A DNA stretch of 24,035 nucleotides from Cymbomonas tetramitiformis (GCA_001247695.2 LGRX02028670.1:1-24035); one strand, 5' to 3'; shown: positions 10,376 to 20,829, counted from the first letter of the stretch. Notes: generated from the letters alone by a model not told the origin. Program-made: numbers and translations.

Positions 10376-11000
10376 GGTTACAGTGACCCTTATCATTTAC
10401 AGTGACATTAGGGTGTTACATGGTATCAGTAACACTTAATTGTATCAAATTAAAACAGTATGAACATATTTTGAAGGAATGAAATCAAAACTGCATTTAA
10501 TATGTCACTGTATATCACGTGGTATTTAGGAGGTATGTTACACCCCTAACACACACATGTGATTTTCAGGGTGTTACAGGGTGTTACAAGTGCTGTAATA
10601 TTTTGGGCATATTTATCAATAGCTGAATAATTAGATCAGCGAAAAAAATCAAACCCAATTTTTCATTTTGAAATCATGCGTGTGAGTTTTTCACGCATTT
10701 AGTTACAGCCACTATGTACACCCCTAGGTGTTACATACAAGGTTTTTAGGGTGTTACATGAGATACGAATGTGCACATAATATTTTTCAGGTACCTTAAT
10801 AGGTATAAAATGATATTCCGTGAAAACATGGAGTCCAAATTTCAATTTTGAAATCTCCCGCAATGGAATTTTACCCATTTTCACTGTTTCTGGCCATATA
10901 TGTGTGTGTGTGGCCATATATATATATAACACAGTGTGTGTGTGTTATGTGCAACTTACATAACTCATGTAACATATCTCACTTTTACACATGATATTTT
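10376..11000. repeat. Diverged repeats around GGGTGTTACA
   Basis: GGGTGTTACA occurs at 10411, 10569, 10579 and 10749, spaced by roughly 160-180 bp apart from the doubled copy. It is followed by AT-rich text with a recurring ATTTTGAAATC core at 10666 and 10843. The pattern suggests old tandem units or fragments of LTRs, whose minus-strand ends would start TGTAACACCC. Confidence 0.4.
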
Positions 11001-11681
11001 TCATGGCATTTTCGTGAAGATATGTGATGGTCAAGACACGGGGTTTTACTGATTGAAACCCATGACCATGCAAAAAGTGGTGATAATGTGTGTGTTATCA
11101 ACAATGACTTATAGTCACTGGCTGATGTCTGCCAGATAGTTTTTAACTTACTCAGGACTATCAACTCCGTAGATGACCTTTTCAGGCGAGATTACTCCTT
11201 GGTTCTGTCGCCTATCTTTGGCAGTCGATCGCATTGCAAAGTCTCACGAGTGAGTCTGCTGGATATCTGCTTTATATCTTTGGATCTATGATAGTTCTCT
11301 GGGTGGTGTTGCCACCCAGATACTAAGTAGTTGGAGCAAATGCTCATAGTATTTCTACTATCTACTTTGCCAGATATCATGTTGAATTTCTGATTTACTG
11401 TACAAAGTATGCACTGAATTGTGATCAGGTTTCTGATTCAATTGTCATAATGCATAAGTAGATAATGTAGTTGCTCCAGCGATTGTGTGGGATGCATGGA
11501 CAGTGCTCAACCGTGACCAACTGTTATTTGAGCACTGTATACTGCCTTCGGGTCTGGAGATATCTCCATCCAGCCCTTCAGCAGGTTGTTTGATCCTGTC
11601 CCATATGTACCGCCATCGCTTGACATCCAACACGCACATGTGTTTGTCGGATGGTATCTATGTATCATATGTTGATATAAT

Positions 11682-11798
11682 ACTTGATCATTACACTTAG
11701 TAGGAGTCAGTGTAATGTCAACATACATAATGATGTCAGTGACTTGATCATTACACTTAGGAGTCAGTGTAATGTCACCATACATAATGATGTCAGTG
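11682..11798. repeat. Tandem duplication, 60 and 57 bp
   Basis: ACTTGATCATTACACTTAG opens both units, at 11682 and 11742. Unit 2 lacks a TAG triplet. Each unit contains ATTACACT...AGTGTAAT, an 8-bp inverted repeat. Confidence 0.85.
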
Positions 11799-11820
11799 AT
11801 CATAACAATACATAAGTCAC

Positions 11821-11889
11821 TGTATAGGTACTTTCTGATTTAGTACACTATACTTATGTATAGGTACTTGCTGATTTAGTACACTATAC
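11821..11889. repeat. Tandem duplication, 33-bp units
   Basis: TGTATAGGTACTTTCTGATT and its near-copy start at 11821 and 11857. Both end in TAGTACACTATAC and differ at one position. Confidence 0.85.
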
Positions 11890-12116
11890 CAAATTGATTT
11901 ATCACATAAGATGATCTGTATACCACTAACCGCATGTAGCTAACATGATATATATCAACTTGGTTAGTGTATGTAATCCTGCATATCTCATCGGCAATGA
12001 CGAGTTGCTTGGTATATTTCACACATGGCTCTGGTGAGTATTCCTTTCATTGATCAACAGTAGAACAGTATCCCATCCCAAATCCTACGTCAGGGAATAC
12101 TGAGCTAATTACTGTC

Positions 12117-12683
12117 TTAACCCCTCTTCCGGTAAGTCGATGTTGCCATTATGGTGTTGCCCGCCTTTTTCTATTAAATCTCGTGTCCGTGGTCCAATTC
12201 GAACTTTAAAGATACCGCCGGAAACGTCTAGGCGAGGCGCATCGCGCTGCACCGTGCATACTATATTGTTGTAAACATGCACAAAGCGTTTCGGTGTCAA
12301 GTTACAAATTGCGATTGTTACATATGCTCAACATATTCCCAACTATAAACCCTAATATTGACCCTAATGTCGGCTCCATAAACCCTATAAAGTTCATATT
12401 CCAGGTCCACGGTGCACGGTCAAAACGAGGGTTGTTACATCATTAGGGCTTGTATAGCTTAAATGTAACGAACTTGTATGTGTCGGGTTTCATTTAACTT
12501 GGACTTTTATGCAAAATGTTGCTTCTTCACAAATTCCATACACATGTTTGAATGCGCCTTGATGCGACGTTTTCAGATCTGTTTTCAAAATTGTGATCGG
12601 AGGTAAAATGCCTTAACAAATCAAAATTGAGTACAGGATTTTCGATGCTTCGTTTTCGAAGCACATACCGGAAGAGGGGTTAA
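12117..12683. mobile_element. piggyBac-type MITE, 567 bp
   Basis: TTAA-CCCCTCTTCCGGTA at 12117-12134 is the exact inverted copy of TACCGGAAGAGGGG-TTAA at 12666-12683. TTAA target duplications with terminal repeats starting CCC are the hallmark of the piggyBac superfamily. The interior has no transposase, only an open frame of about 63 codons without recognisable features, so the element is non-autonomous. It sits inside the retrotransposon leader and is intact at both ends. Confidence 0.8.
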
Positions 12684-13762
12684 GATCATGATCGGCACCT
12701 TATACCAAGTGGGTTCGTTTATAGTTTAGACTTGCACAGCAGGTATGCTATGTGATATTTATTGCAACATCTGATGCACTGTTATATATGACTATGCATG
12801 CCAACTGTTATCGTGATCAAGTTGGCTGCATACATGTATGCATATGTCAACGTATAACATGGTGGAATCATGCTGCATGGTATTGCTGCATGGTATAGTG
12901 ATGCATGGTATTGCTGCATACACTTGGTATATACTGAATGGATAGTGTATGCTGCATGTGTGTGTGTGTGTGCTGCATATGTGATATGTGCTGCACACAC
13001 AGCATATGGTACACACACATATGATTGCACAGCATCAATATTCATCTGATGTCATATCATGTGTCCTACTGCAAACTTTGTATGTAAATCTGACAGTAAT
13101 TGAACAAACACCATCTCTTATGTGCGAGCATCACAGATATTGAATAGCATGCTGCATATATATACCATCATCGCGCGTCATCTGAGCATGATGAATCTAG
13201 CAGGTGTGCGTATGTCTTGACAAGCTAAATCATCGTATGCGCGTAGACGAGCGATTTTTGCAAACCATTTGTAATGACGAGATTTTTGATACGTGCGCTG
13301 CACTGAACAATTAGTGCGAATAGCGAATTATCACTGTCGCTGATGTATGCGCTGCGAATGGTGAACATCTCTGTCGCAGGTATGTGTGGCATATGGTACG
13401 AATGCCATCGCGCGTACGGATCATACAACTGATAACGTTTTGATCATTCGCGCGTCAGTATGTCGCATATCGTGCAACCCTGCGAATGATGACAGCATAT
13501 ATGTGCGATCTGTATGCTGTAAGCACACCTTGTCGCTGTTATCCTCTGACGGTATTTATGCGAGCAATTGCGTTCGCGACGGTAATTCCTCGCGCACTCC
13601 GTTCGCTGTTGTTTCTGCAGCGGTTGTTATTATTCGATATATGTCGTATATGTGCGATCACTGTCGCCCGTATGTATGCGTGACACCGCGAACCTGTCAA
13701 CACACACAATATACAATATATCTCTATTGTTGCACTGCACACTTATGTCCTCGTTCGTCGCG

Positions 13763-13780
13763 TGGACGAGTAGAATACCA
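13763..13780 (-). other. Putative primer-binding site
   Basis: One nucleotide inside the 5' LTR end (CCTTAACA), the minus strand reads TGGTATTCTACTCGTCC. TGG pairs with the CCA end of a tRNA, as expected. The complementary tRNA was not identified from memory. Confidence 0.6.
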
Positions 13781-13781
13781 C

Positions 13782-14181
13782 TGTTAAGGCTCGCTATGCG
13801 AGCGATATGTATGGCACGGCTATTATTGAACGACAATAGCACGCGCAGAGTATTGTGGGTATGAGTGCAATCTCTTCTCCAGAAGTGCTGCTAGAGCTCA
13901 ATGCTCCCTCATATACGCCAATGCCCCCGCGCTTCTCAAGCGCTACCACAATTGGGTTGTGAACCCGAGGGCATTGGGTGAACAACAGTATCGGCTGATC
14001 GAATAAGCCATGTGATACCCGCATGGTGTTCAATTCATGCTAGAAGCGAAGACGAGTCTTCTCAGAACACTTCGGTTCTTCAAGACTTGTCTTGCTTCGC
14101 CATCTCGATGCCAATACCTGGCCTCTCGATGACAGGAAGGGGTCACTCACCTTAAGTGGATGACAGACATTATGACTGTCA
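13782..14181 (-). repeat. 5' LTR (right copy), outer end missing
   Basis: It matches the left LTR from 13782 onward with no visible difference for about 355 bp. It then differs by a few-base indel (AAGG near 14137) and one substitution, and stops matching after 14179. It lacks the 140-bp TGACA-rich segment that forms the start of the left LTR. CTTAAG repeats follow directly, so the U3 end was probably lost or replaced. Confidence 0.75.
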
Positions 14182-14193
14182 CTTCTGCAAGTA

Positions 14194-14430
14194 CTTTCTT
14201 AAGTTTTCTTAAGTTTTCTTAAGTTTTCTTAAGTTTTTCTTAAGTTTTCTTAAGTTTTCGATATAAACCCACACTGTGCATATTTAAATCGGGGCAGTTA
14301 GCTATTGGCCGACAGTATACTTAAGAATTATACTTAAGAAAACTTAAGAAAATGTAAGTACGTGGAAGCTTCTTGGTAGGAGGATATTGTCCACATGGCT
14401 CAAGGATAACTTAAGAAAACTTAAGAATCT
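14194..14430. repeat. CTTAAG-rich inverted repeat cluster
   Basis: Six CTTAAG sites at about 10-bp spacing (14198-14254) form a TTTTCTTAAG decamer array. Further right, CTTAAGAAAA copies in the opposite sense occur at 14320, 14333, 14343, 14410 and 14420. The two sets would pair as arms of a large hairpin around about 60-90 bp of unique sequence. AATGTAAG(T/C)ACGTG is also duplicated, at 14351 and 14439. Confidence 0.75.
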
Positions 14431-14517
14431 TATCCAAATGTAAGCACGTGATTGGCTGGAATGTAGGAGATATGCACACGTGTAAGAAAGCGATATGCTG
14501 GATATTTAAAGAAAAAT

Positions 14518-15045
14518 GACACCCAATGACACTTAAGAAAATGACCGATGACACACACCCCACCCTATGACACTTAAGAAAAATGACCGATGACACACAC
14601 CCCACCCTATCGCACTTAAGACAAATGACCGATGACACCCACCCCACCTATGACACTTAAGCAAAATGACCGATGACACACACCCCACCCTATGACACTT
14701 AAGCAAAATGACCGATGACACCCACCCACCCTATGACACTTAAGCAAAATGACCGATGTCACACACCCCACCCTATCACACTTAAGCAAAATGACCGATG
14801 ACACCCACCCATGACACACACACCCCACCCTATGACACTTAAGCAAAATGACCGATGTCACACACCCCACCCTATGACACTTAAGCAAAATGACCGATGA
14901 CACCCACCCCACCCTATCACACTTAAGACAAATGACCGATGACACACACCCCACCCTATCACACTTAAGCAAAATGACCGATGACACACACCCCACCCTA
15001 TCACACTTAAGAAAAATGACAGATGTCACATCCCCTACCATATGA
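14518..15045. repeat. 42-bp minisatellite, about 12 copies
   Basis: The consensus holds CACTTAAGCAAAATGACCG followed by ATGACACACACCCCACCCTAT. Units start near 14531, 14572, 14614, 14655, 14697, 14738, 14780, 14837, 14879, 14921, 14963 and 15005. One junction (14810-14830) carries a short extra segment. Because 42 is a multiple of three, a minus-strand frame stays open as a 14-residue repeat (VGCVSSVILLKCDR). This follows from the period and is not evidence of a protein. Confidence 0.9.
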
Positions 15046-15178
15046 CCAAGTGTAAACATACATACATACGTCGTAATGCGATTGGCTCAAACTAACAATG
15101 AACAGCGTATCCAAACTAATGTGCATGCAACCTGCCACACGCACGATCACCTAACAAGCAACGGATAAGATTAGCAAG

Positions 15179-15229
15179 CTAAGCAACCATACAGTCTTCG
15201 AAAGCTGCTACATGTCCTGCATCCATCTC
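15179..15229 (-). CDS. Putative terminal exon of an unrecognised minus-strand gene
   Basis: The minus strand has a very good 3' splice site: TTACTAATTGC, a branch-point-like motif, then CTTGACTTGTTTGCAG at 15230. It is followed by an open frame of 16 codons (EMDAGHVAAFEDCMVA) and TAG at 15179-15181. It starts in phase 0, matching the phase-0 end of the exon at 21855-21736. Pairing them would make an intron of about 6.5 kb containing the whole satellite A array. The AFEDCMVA end resembles AFDNCVAVA at the end of the gene at 75-2377. The splice site is clear; the link to the other exons is inference. Confidence 0.4.
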   Translation of the reverse strand, partial: EMDAGHVAAFEDCMVA

Positions 15230-15270
15230 CTGCAAACAAGTCAAGCAAGCAATTAGTAAGCGCACAATCA

Positions 15271-18200
15271 TGTGACCCTCAAGCACCCCTCAAATGACTG
15301 CCCACGAAAAAGCTGTCATGGGCAGTGACTGTGGGCCGTGTTGGGGGGCATAAGGTGAGGCGTGTGACCCCCAAGCACCCCTCAGATCACTGCCCATGAC
15401 ATAGCTGTCACAGGCAGTGACTGTGGACCGTGTCGGGGGGCATAAGGTGAGGCGTGTGACCCCCAAGCACCCCTCAGATCACTGCCCATGACAAACCGGA
15501 CTAAGCTGTTACGGGCGGTGATTGTGGGCCGTGTGGGGGGGCATGAGGTGAGGCGTGTGACCCCCAAGCACCCCTCATATCACTGCCCATGACATAGCTA
15601 TCACTGGCGGTGATTGTGGGCCGTGTGGGGGAGCATTAGGTGAGGCATGCGACCCCCAAGCACTCCTCAAATCACTGCCCATGACACAACCGTCCCGGGC
15701 AGTGACTGTGGGCTGTGTCGGGGGGCATACAGTGAGACGTGTGACCCCCATGCACCCCTCAAATCACTGCCCACGACACACCTGTCACGGGCAGTGACTG
15801 TGGGCCGCGTTGGGGGGCATACGGTGAGGCGTGTGACCCACAAGCACCCCTCAGATCACTGCCCATGACGTAATTGTCACGGGCAGTGACTGTGGGCCGT
15901 GTCGGGGGGCATAAGGTGAGGCGGGTGACCCCCAAGCACCCATCAGATCACTGCCCATAACATAGTTATCACAGACGGTGATCGTGGGCCGTGTGGGGGG
16001 GCATAAGGTGAGGCGTGTGACCCCCAAGCACCCCTCAAATCACTGCCCATGACACATTTGTCATTGGCTGTGACTGTGGGCCGTGTTGGGGGGCATACGG
16101 TGAGACGTGTGACCCCCAAGCACCCCTCAGATCACTGCCCACGACACATGTGTCACGGGCAGTGATTGTGGGCCGTGTGGGGGGGGCATAAGGTGAGGCA
16201 TGTGACTCCCAAGCACCCCTCAGATCACTGCCCATGACACAGGTGTCACAGGCAGTGATTGTGGGCCGTGTGTGTGTGTGTGGGGCATAAGGTGAGGCGT
16301 GTGACCCCCAAGCACCCCTCAGATCACTGCCCATAACATAGTTATCACAGGCGGTGATTGTGGGCCGTGTGGGGGAGCATAAGGTGAGGCGTGTGACCCC
16401 CAAGCACCCCTCAAATCACTGCCCATGATGACACACTTGTCACAGGCAGTGAATGTGGGCCGTGTTGGGGGGCATACGGTGAGGCGGGTGACCCCCAAGC
16501 ACCCCTCAAATCACTGCCCATGACAAAGCTGTCACGGTCAGTGATTGTGGGCCGTGTGGGGGGGGCATGAGGTGAGACATGTGACCCCCAAGCACTTCTC
16601 AGATCACTGCCCATGACACAGGTGTCACAGGCAGTGATTGTGGGCCGTGTGGGGGAGCATAAGGTGAGGCATGCGACCCCCAAGCACTCCTCAAATCACT
16701 GCCCATGGCACAACCGTCCCGGGCAGTGACTGTGGGCCGTGTCGGGGGGCATACGGTGAGACGTGTGACCCCCATGCACCCCTCAAATCACTGCCCACGA
16801 CACACCTGTCACGGGCAATGACTGCGGGCCGTGTTGGGGGGCATACGGTGAGGCGTATGGCCCCCAAGCACCCCTCAGATCACTACCCATGACATAACTG
16901 TCACGGGCAGTGACTGCGGGCCGTGTCGGGGGGCATAAGGTGAGGCGGGTGACCCCAAAGCACCCCTCAGATCACTGCCCATAACATAGTTATCACAGGC
17001 GGTGATTGTGGGCCGTGTGGGGGGGCATACGGTGAGGCGTGTGACCCCCAAGCACCCCTCAGATCACTGCCCATAACATAGTTATCACAGGCGGTGATTG
17101 TGGGCCGTGTGGGGGAGCATTAGGTGAGGCGTGTGACCCCCAAGCACTCCTCAAATCACTGCCCATGACACAATTGTCACCGGCAGTGACGGTGGGCCGT
17201 GTTGGGGGGCATACGGTGAGGCGTGTGACCCCCAAGCACCCCTCAGATCACTGCCCACGGCACGGCCGTCACGGTCAGTGATTGTGGGTCGTGTCGGGGG
17301 GCATAAGGTGAGACGTGTGACCTCCGAGCACCCCTCAGATCACTGCCCACGACACATGTGTCACGGGCAGTGATTGTGGGCCGTGTGGGAGGGGCATAAG
17401 GTGAGGCATGTGACCCCCAAGCACCCCTCAGATCACTGCCCATGACAAAGCCGTCACGACTAGTGATTGTGGGCCATGTGGGGGAGCATAAGGTGAGGCG
17501 GGTGACCCCCAAGCACCCCTCAAATCATTGCCCACGACAAACCGGACTAAGCTGTTACGGGCGGTGATTGTGGGCCGTGTGGGGGGGCAAGAGGTGAGGC
17601 GGGTAACCCCCAAGCACCCCTCAGATCAATGCCCACGACAGAGTCGTCACGGGCAGTGATTGTGGGCCGTGTTGGGGGGCATAGGGTGAGGCGGGTGACC
17701 CCAAAGCACCCCTCAGATCACTGCCCATAACATAGTTATCACAGGCGGTGATTGTGGGCCGTGTGGGGGGGCATACGGTGAGGCGTGTGACCCCCAAGCA
17801 CCCCTCAGATCACTGCCCATAACATAGTTATCACAGGCGGTGATTGTGGGCCGTGTGGGGGAGCATTAGGTGAGGCGTGTGACCCCCAAGCACTCCTCAA
17901 ATCACTGCCCATGACACAATTGTCACCGGCAGTGACGGTGGGCCGTGTTGGGGGGCATACGGTGAGGCGTGTGACCCCCAAGCACCCCTCAGATCACTGC
18001 CCACGGCACGGCCGTCACGGTCAGTGATTGTGGGTCGTGTCGGGGGGCATAAGGTGAGACGTGTGACCTCCGAGCACCCCTCAGATCACTGCCCACGACA
18101 CATGTGTCACGGGCAGTGATTGTGGGCCGTGTGGGAGGGGCATAAGGTGAGGCATGTGACCCCCAAGCACCCCTCAGATCACTGCCCATGACAAAGCCGT

Positions 18201-20735
18201 CACGACTAGTGATTGTGGGCCATGTGGGGGAGCATAAGGTGAGGCGGGTGACCCCCAAGCCCCCCTCAAATCATTGCCCACGACAAACCGGACTAAGCTG
18301 TTACGGGCGGTGATTGTGGGCCGTGTGGGGGGGCAAGAGGTGAGGCGGGTAACCCCCAAGCACCCCTCAGATCAATGCCCACGACAGAGTCGTCACGGGC
18401 AGTGATTGTGGGCCGTGTTGGGGGGCATAGGGTGAGGCGGGTGACCCCAAAGCACCCCTCAGATCACTGCCCATAACATAGTTATCACAGGCGGTGATTG
18501 TGGGCCGTGTGGGGGGGCATACGGTGAGGCGTGTGACCCCCAAGCACCCCTCAGATCACTGCCCATAACATAGTTATCACAGGCGGTGATTGTGGGCCGT
18601 GTGGGGGAGCATTAGGTGAGGCGTGTGACCCCCAAGCACTCCTCAAATCACTGCCCATGACACAATTGTCACCGGCAGTGACGGTGGGCCGTGTTGGGGG
18701 GCATACGGTGAGGCGTGTGACCCCCAAGCACCCCTCAGATCACTGCCCACGGCACGGCCGTCACGGTCAGTGATTGTGGGTCGTGTCGGGGGGCATAAGG
18801 TGAGACGTGTGACCTCCAAGCACCCCTCAGATCACTGCCCACGACACATGTGTCACGGGCAGTGATTGTGGGCCGTGTGGGTGGGGCATAAGGTGAGGCA
18901 TGTGACCCCCAAGCACCCCTCAGATCACTGCCCATGACAAAGCCGTCACGACTAGTGATTGTGGGCCATGTGGGGGAGCATAAGGTGAGGCGGGTGACCC
19001 CCAAGCACCCCTCAAATCATTGCCCACGACAAACCGGACTAAGCTGTTACGGGCGGTGATTGTGGGCCGTGTGGGGGGGCAAGAGGTGAGGCGGGTAACC
19101 CCCAAGCACCCCTCAGATCAATGCCCACGACAGAGTCGTCACGGGCAGTGATTGTGGGCCGTGTTGGGGGGCATAGGGTGAGGCGGGTGACCCCAAAGCA
19201 CCCCTCAGATCACTGCCCATAACATAGTTATCACAGGCGGTGATTGTGGGCCGTGTGGGGGGGCATACGGTGAGGCGTGTGACCCCCAAGCACCCCTCAG
19301 ATCACTGCCCATAACATAGTTATCACAGGCGGTGATTGTGGGCCGTGTGGGGGAGCATTAGGTGAGGCGTGTGACCCCCAAGCACTCCTCAAATCACTGC
19401 CCATGACACAATTGTCACCGGCAGTGACGGTGGGCCGTGTTGGGGGGCATACGGTGAGGCGTGTGACCCCCAAGCACCCCTCAGATCACTGCCCACGGCA
19501 CGGCCGTCACGGTCAGTGATTGTGGGTCGTGTCGGGGGGCATAAGGTGAGACGTGTGACCTCCAAGCACCCCTCAGATCACTGCCCACGACACATGTGTC
19601 ACGGGCAGTGATTGTGGGCCGTGTGGGCGGGGCATAAGGTGAGGCATGTGACCCCCAAGCACCCCTCAGATCACTGCCCATGACAAAGCCGTCACGACTA
19701 GTGATTGTGGGCCATGTGGGGGAGCATAAGGTGAGGCGGGTGACCCCCAAGCCCCCCTCAAATCATTGCCCACGACAAACCGGACTAAGCTGTTACGGGC
19801 GGTGATTGTGGGCCGTGTGGGGGGGCAAGAGGTGAGGCGGGTAACCCCCAAGCACCCCTCAGATCAATGCCCACGACAGAGTCGTCACGGGCAGTGATTG
19901 TGGGCCGTGTTGGGGGGCATAGGGTGAGGCGGGTGACCCCAAAGCACCCCTCAGATCACTGCCCATAACATAGTTATCACAGGCGGTGATTGTGGGCCGT
20001 GTGGGGGGGCATACGGTGAGGCGTGTGACCCCCAAGCACCCCTCAGATCACTGCCCATAACATAGTTATCACAGGCGGTGATTGTGGGCCGTGTGGGGGA
20101 GCATTAGGTGAGGCGTGTGACCCCCAAGCACTCCTCAAATCACTGCCCATGACACAATTGTCACCGGCAGTGACGGTGGGCCGTGTTGGGGGGCATACGG
20201 TGAGGCGTGTGACCCCCAAGCACCCCTCAGATCACTGCCCACGGCACGGCCGTCACGGTCAGTGATTGTGGGTCGTGTCGGGGGGCATAAGGTGAGACGT
20301 GTGACCTCCGAGCACCCCTCAGATCACTGCCCACGACACATGTGTCACGGGCAGTGATTGTGGGCCGTGTGGGAGGGGCATAAGGTGAGGCATGTGACCC
20401 CCAAGCACCCCTCAGATCACTGCCCATGACAAAGCCGTCACGACTAGTGATTGTGGGCCATGTGGGGGAGCATAAGGTGAGGCGGGTGACCCCCAAGCAC
20501 CCCTCAAATCATTGCCCACGACAAACCGGACTAAGCTGTTACGGGCGGTGATTGTGGGCCGTGTGGGGGGGCAAGAGGTGAGGCGGGTAACCCCCAAGCA
20601 CCCCTCAGATCAATGCCCACGACAGAGTCGTCACGGGCAGTGATTGTGGGCCGTGTTGGGGGGCATAGGGTGAGGCGGGTGACCCCAAAGCACCCCTCAG
20701 ATCACTGCCCATGACAAAGCTTTCACGGGTGGTGA
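15271..20735. repeat. Satellite A array, about 58 monomers of 92 bp
   Basis: Each monomer contains TGACCCCCAAGCACCCCTCA, then a dyad (ATCACTGCCC...GGGCAGTGAT) with a variable tip, then TGTGGGCCGTGTNGGGGG, then CATAAGGTGAGGC. Units are 92-93 bp, except one class of about 101 bp with a CCGGACTAAG-containing tip. Positions 15271-16950 are irregular. Positions 16951-20680 form higher-order repeats. Minus-strand frames of 61-122 codons starting MGVTRLT recur throughout and are shadows of the repeat. Confidence 0.95.
16951..20680. repeat. Five 746-bp higher-order repeats of satellite A
   Basis: The variant GACCCCAAAG starts at 16951, 17697, 18443, 19189, 19935 and 20681, exactly 746 bp apart. Each copy has eight monomers of 92, 92, 92, 92, 93, 92, 101 and 92 bp. 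The copies differ at very few sites: CTCCGAGC or CTCCAAGC; GGGAGGGG, GGGTGGGG or GGGCGGGG; and AAGCACCC or AAGCCCCC. At these sites copies 1 and 5 agree with each other. Confidence 0.95.
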
Positions 20736-20829
20736 TCGAGGGCTGTGATGGATACAAGATACCCGCCACAAGATACCATACTCACGTCCCCGCCCCCCTT
20801 CCACCATACAGTAATCACTCACCTTAAAG

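Larger units (their letters stand above)
9979..13762 (-). other. 3.8-kb noncoding leader of the retrotransposon
   Basis: No credible coding frame was found. From left to right it holds a GT/TA microsatellite (10021-10052) and a polypurine-like tract with adjacent sequence resembling the element's own 3' UTR (10108-10270). Next come diverged repeats carrying GGGTGTTACA (about 10376-11000), two local tandem duplications (11682-11889) and a piggyBac-type MITE (12117-12683). TGCTGCATGGTAT and GT repeats follow (12815-13020), then a CpG-richer stretch (13140-13762). It looks like a mosaic of older insertions carried inside the element. Confidence 0.55.
3220..14181 (-). mobile_element. Ty3/Gypsy chromovirus LTR retrotransposon, defective
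   Basis: All parts run on the minus strand: 5' LTR (13782-14181), PBS (about 13763-13780), leader, gag (9978-8572), pol in the order protease, RT, RNase H, integrase, chromodomain (8626-4704), a 950-bp 3' UTR, polypurine tract (3754-3767) and 3' LTR (3753-3220). Integrase downstream of RNase H and a C-terminal chromodomain identify the chromovirus branch of Metaviridae. The element is about 11 kb, long for the group, because of the 3.8-kb leader. Gag has three nonsense codons and pol two frameshifts, so it cannot make its own proteins. The LTR copies look identical over about 355 bp, which implies recent insertion or LTR conversion. No target-site duplication was found, as expected if the outer end of the 5' LTR is lost. 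Confidence 0.85.

Noticed and set aside
12109..12300. 63-codon minus-strand frame at the MITE's left end
   Set aside because: It runs across the terminal inverted repeat and shows no family similarity, so it is probably incidental.
3215..14186. Target-site duplication for the retrotransposon
   Set aside because: GACAC before 3220 does not match the bases after 14179-14181. The right LTR end is missing, so none can be defined.
14616..15059. 147-codon minus-strand frame with an ATG over the minisatellite
   Set aside because: It is open only because 42 bp is divisible by three and the unit lacks a stop. It ends where one unit is 41 bp.
15382..20597. Recurring MGVTRLT frames of 61-122 codons
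   Set aside because: They repeat with satellite A, whose 746-bp block is not divisible by three. No continuous protein is possible.
15271..20735. CRISPR array
   Set aside because: Variable tips are short, palindromic and recur between units. Monomers are 92 bp with no unique spacers, and the context is eukaryotic.
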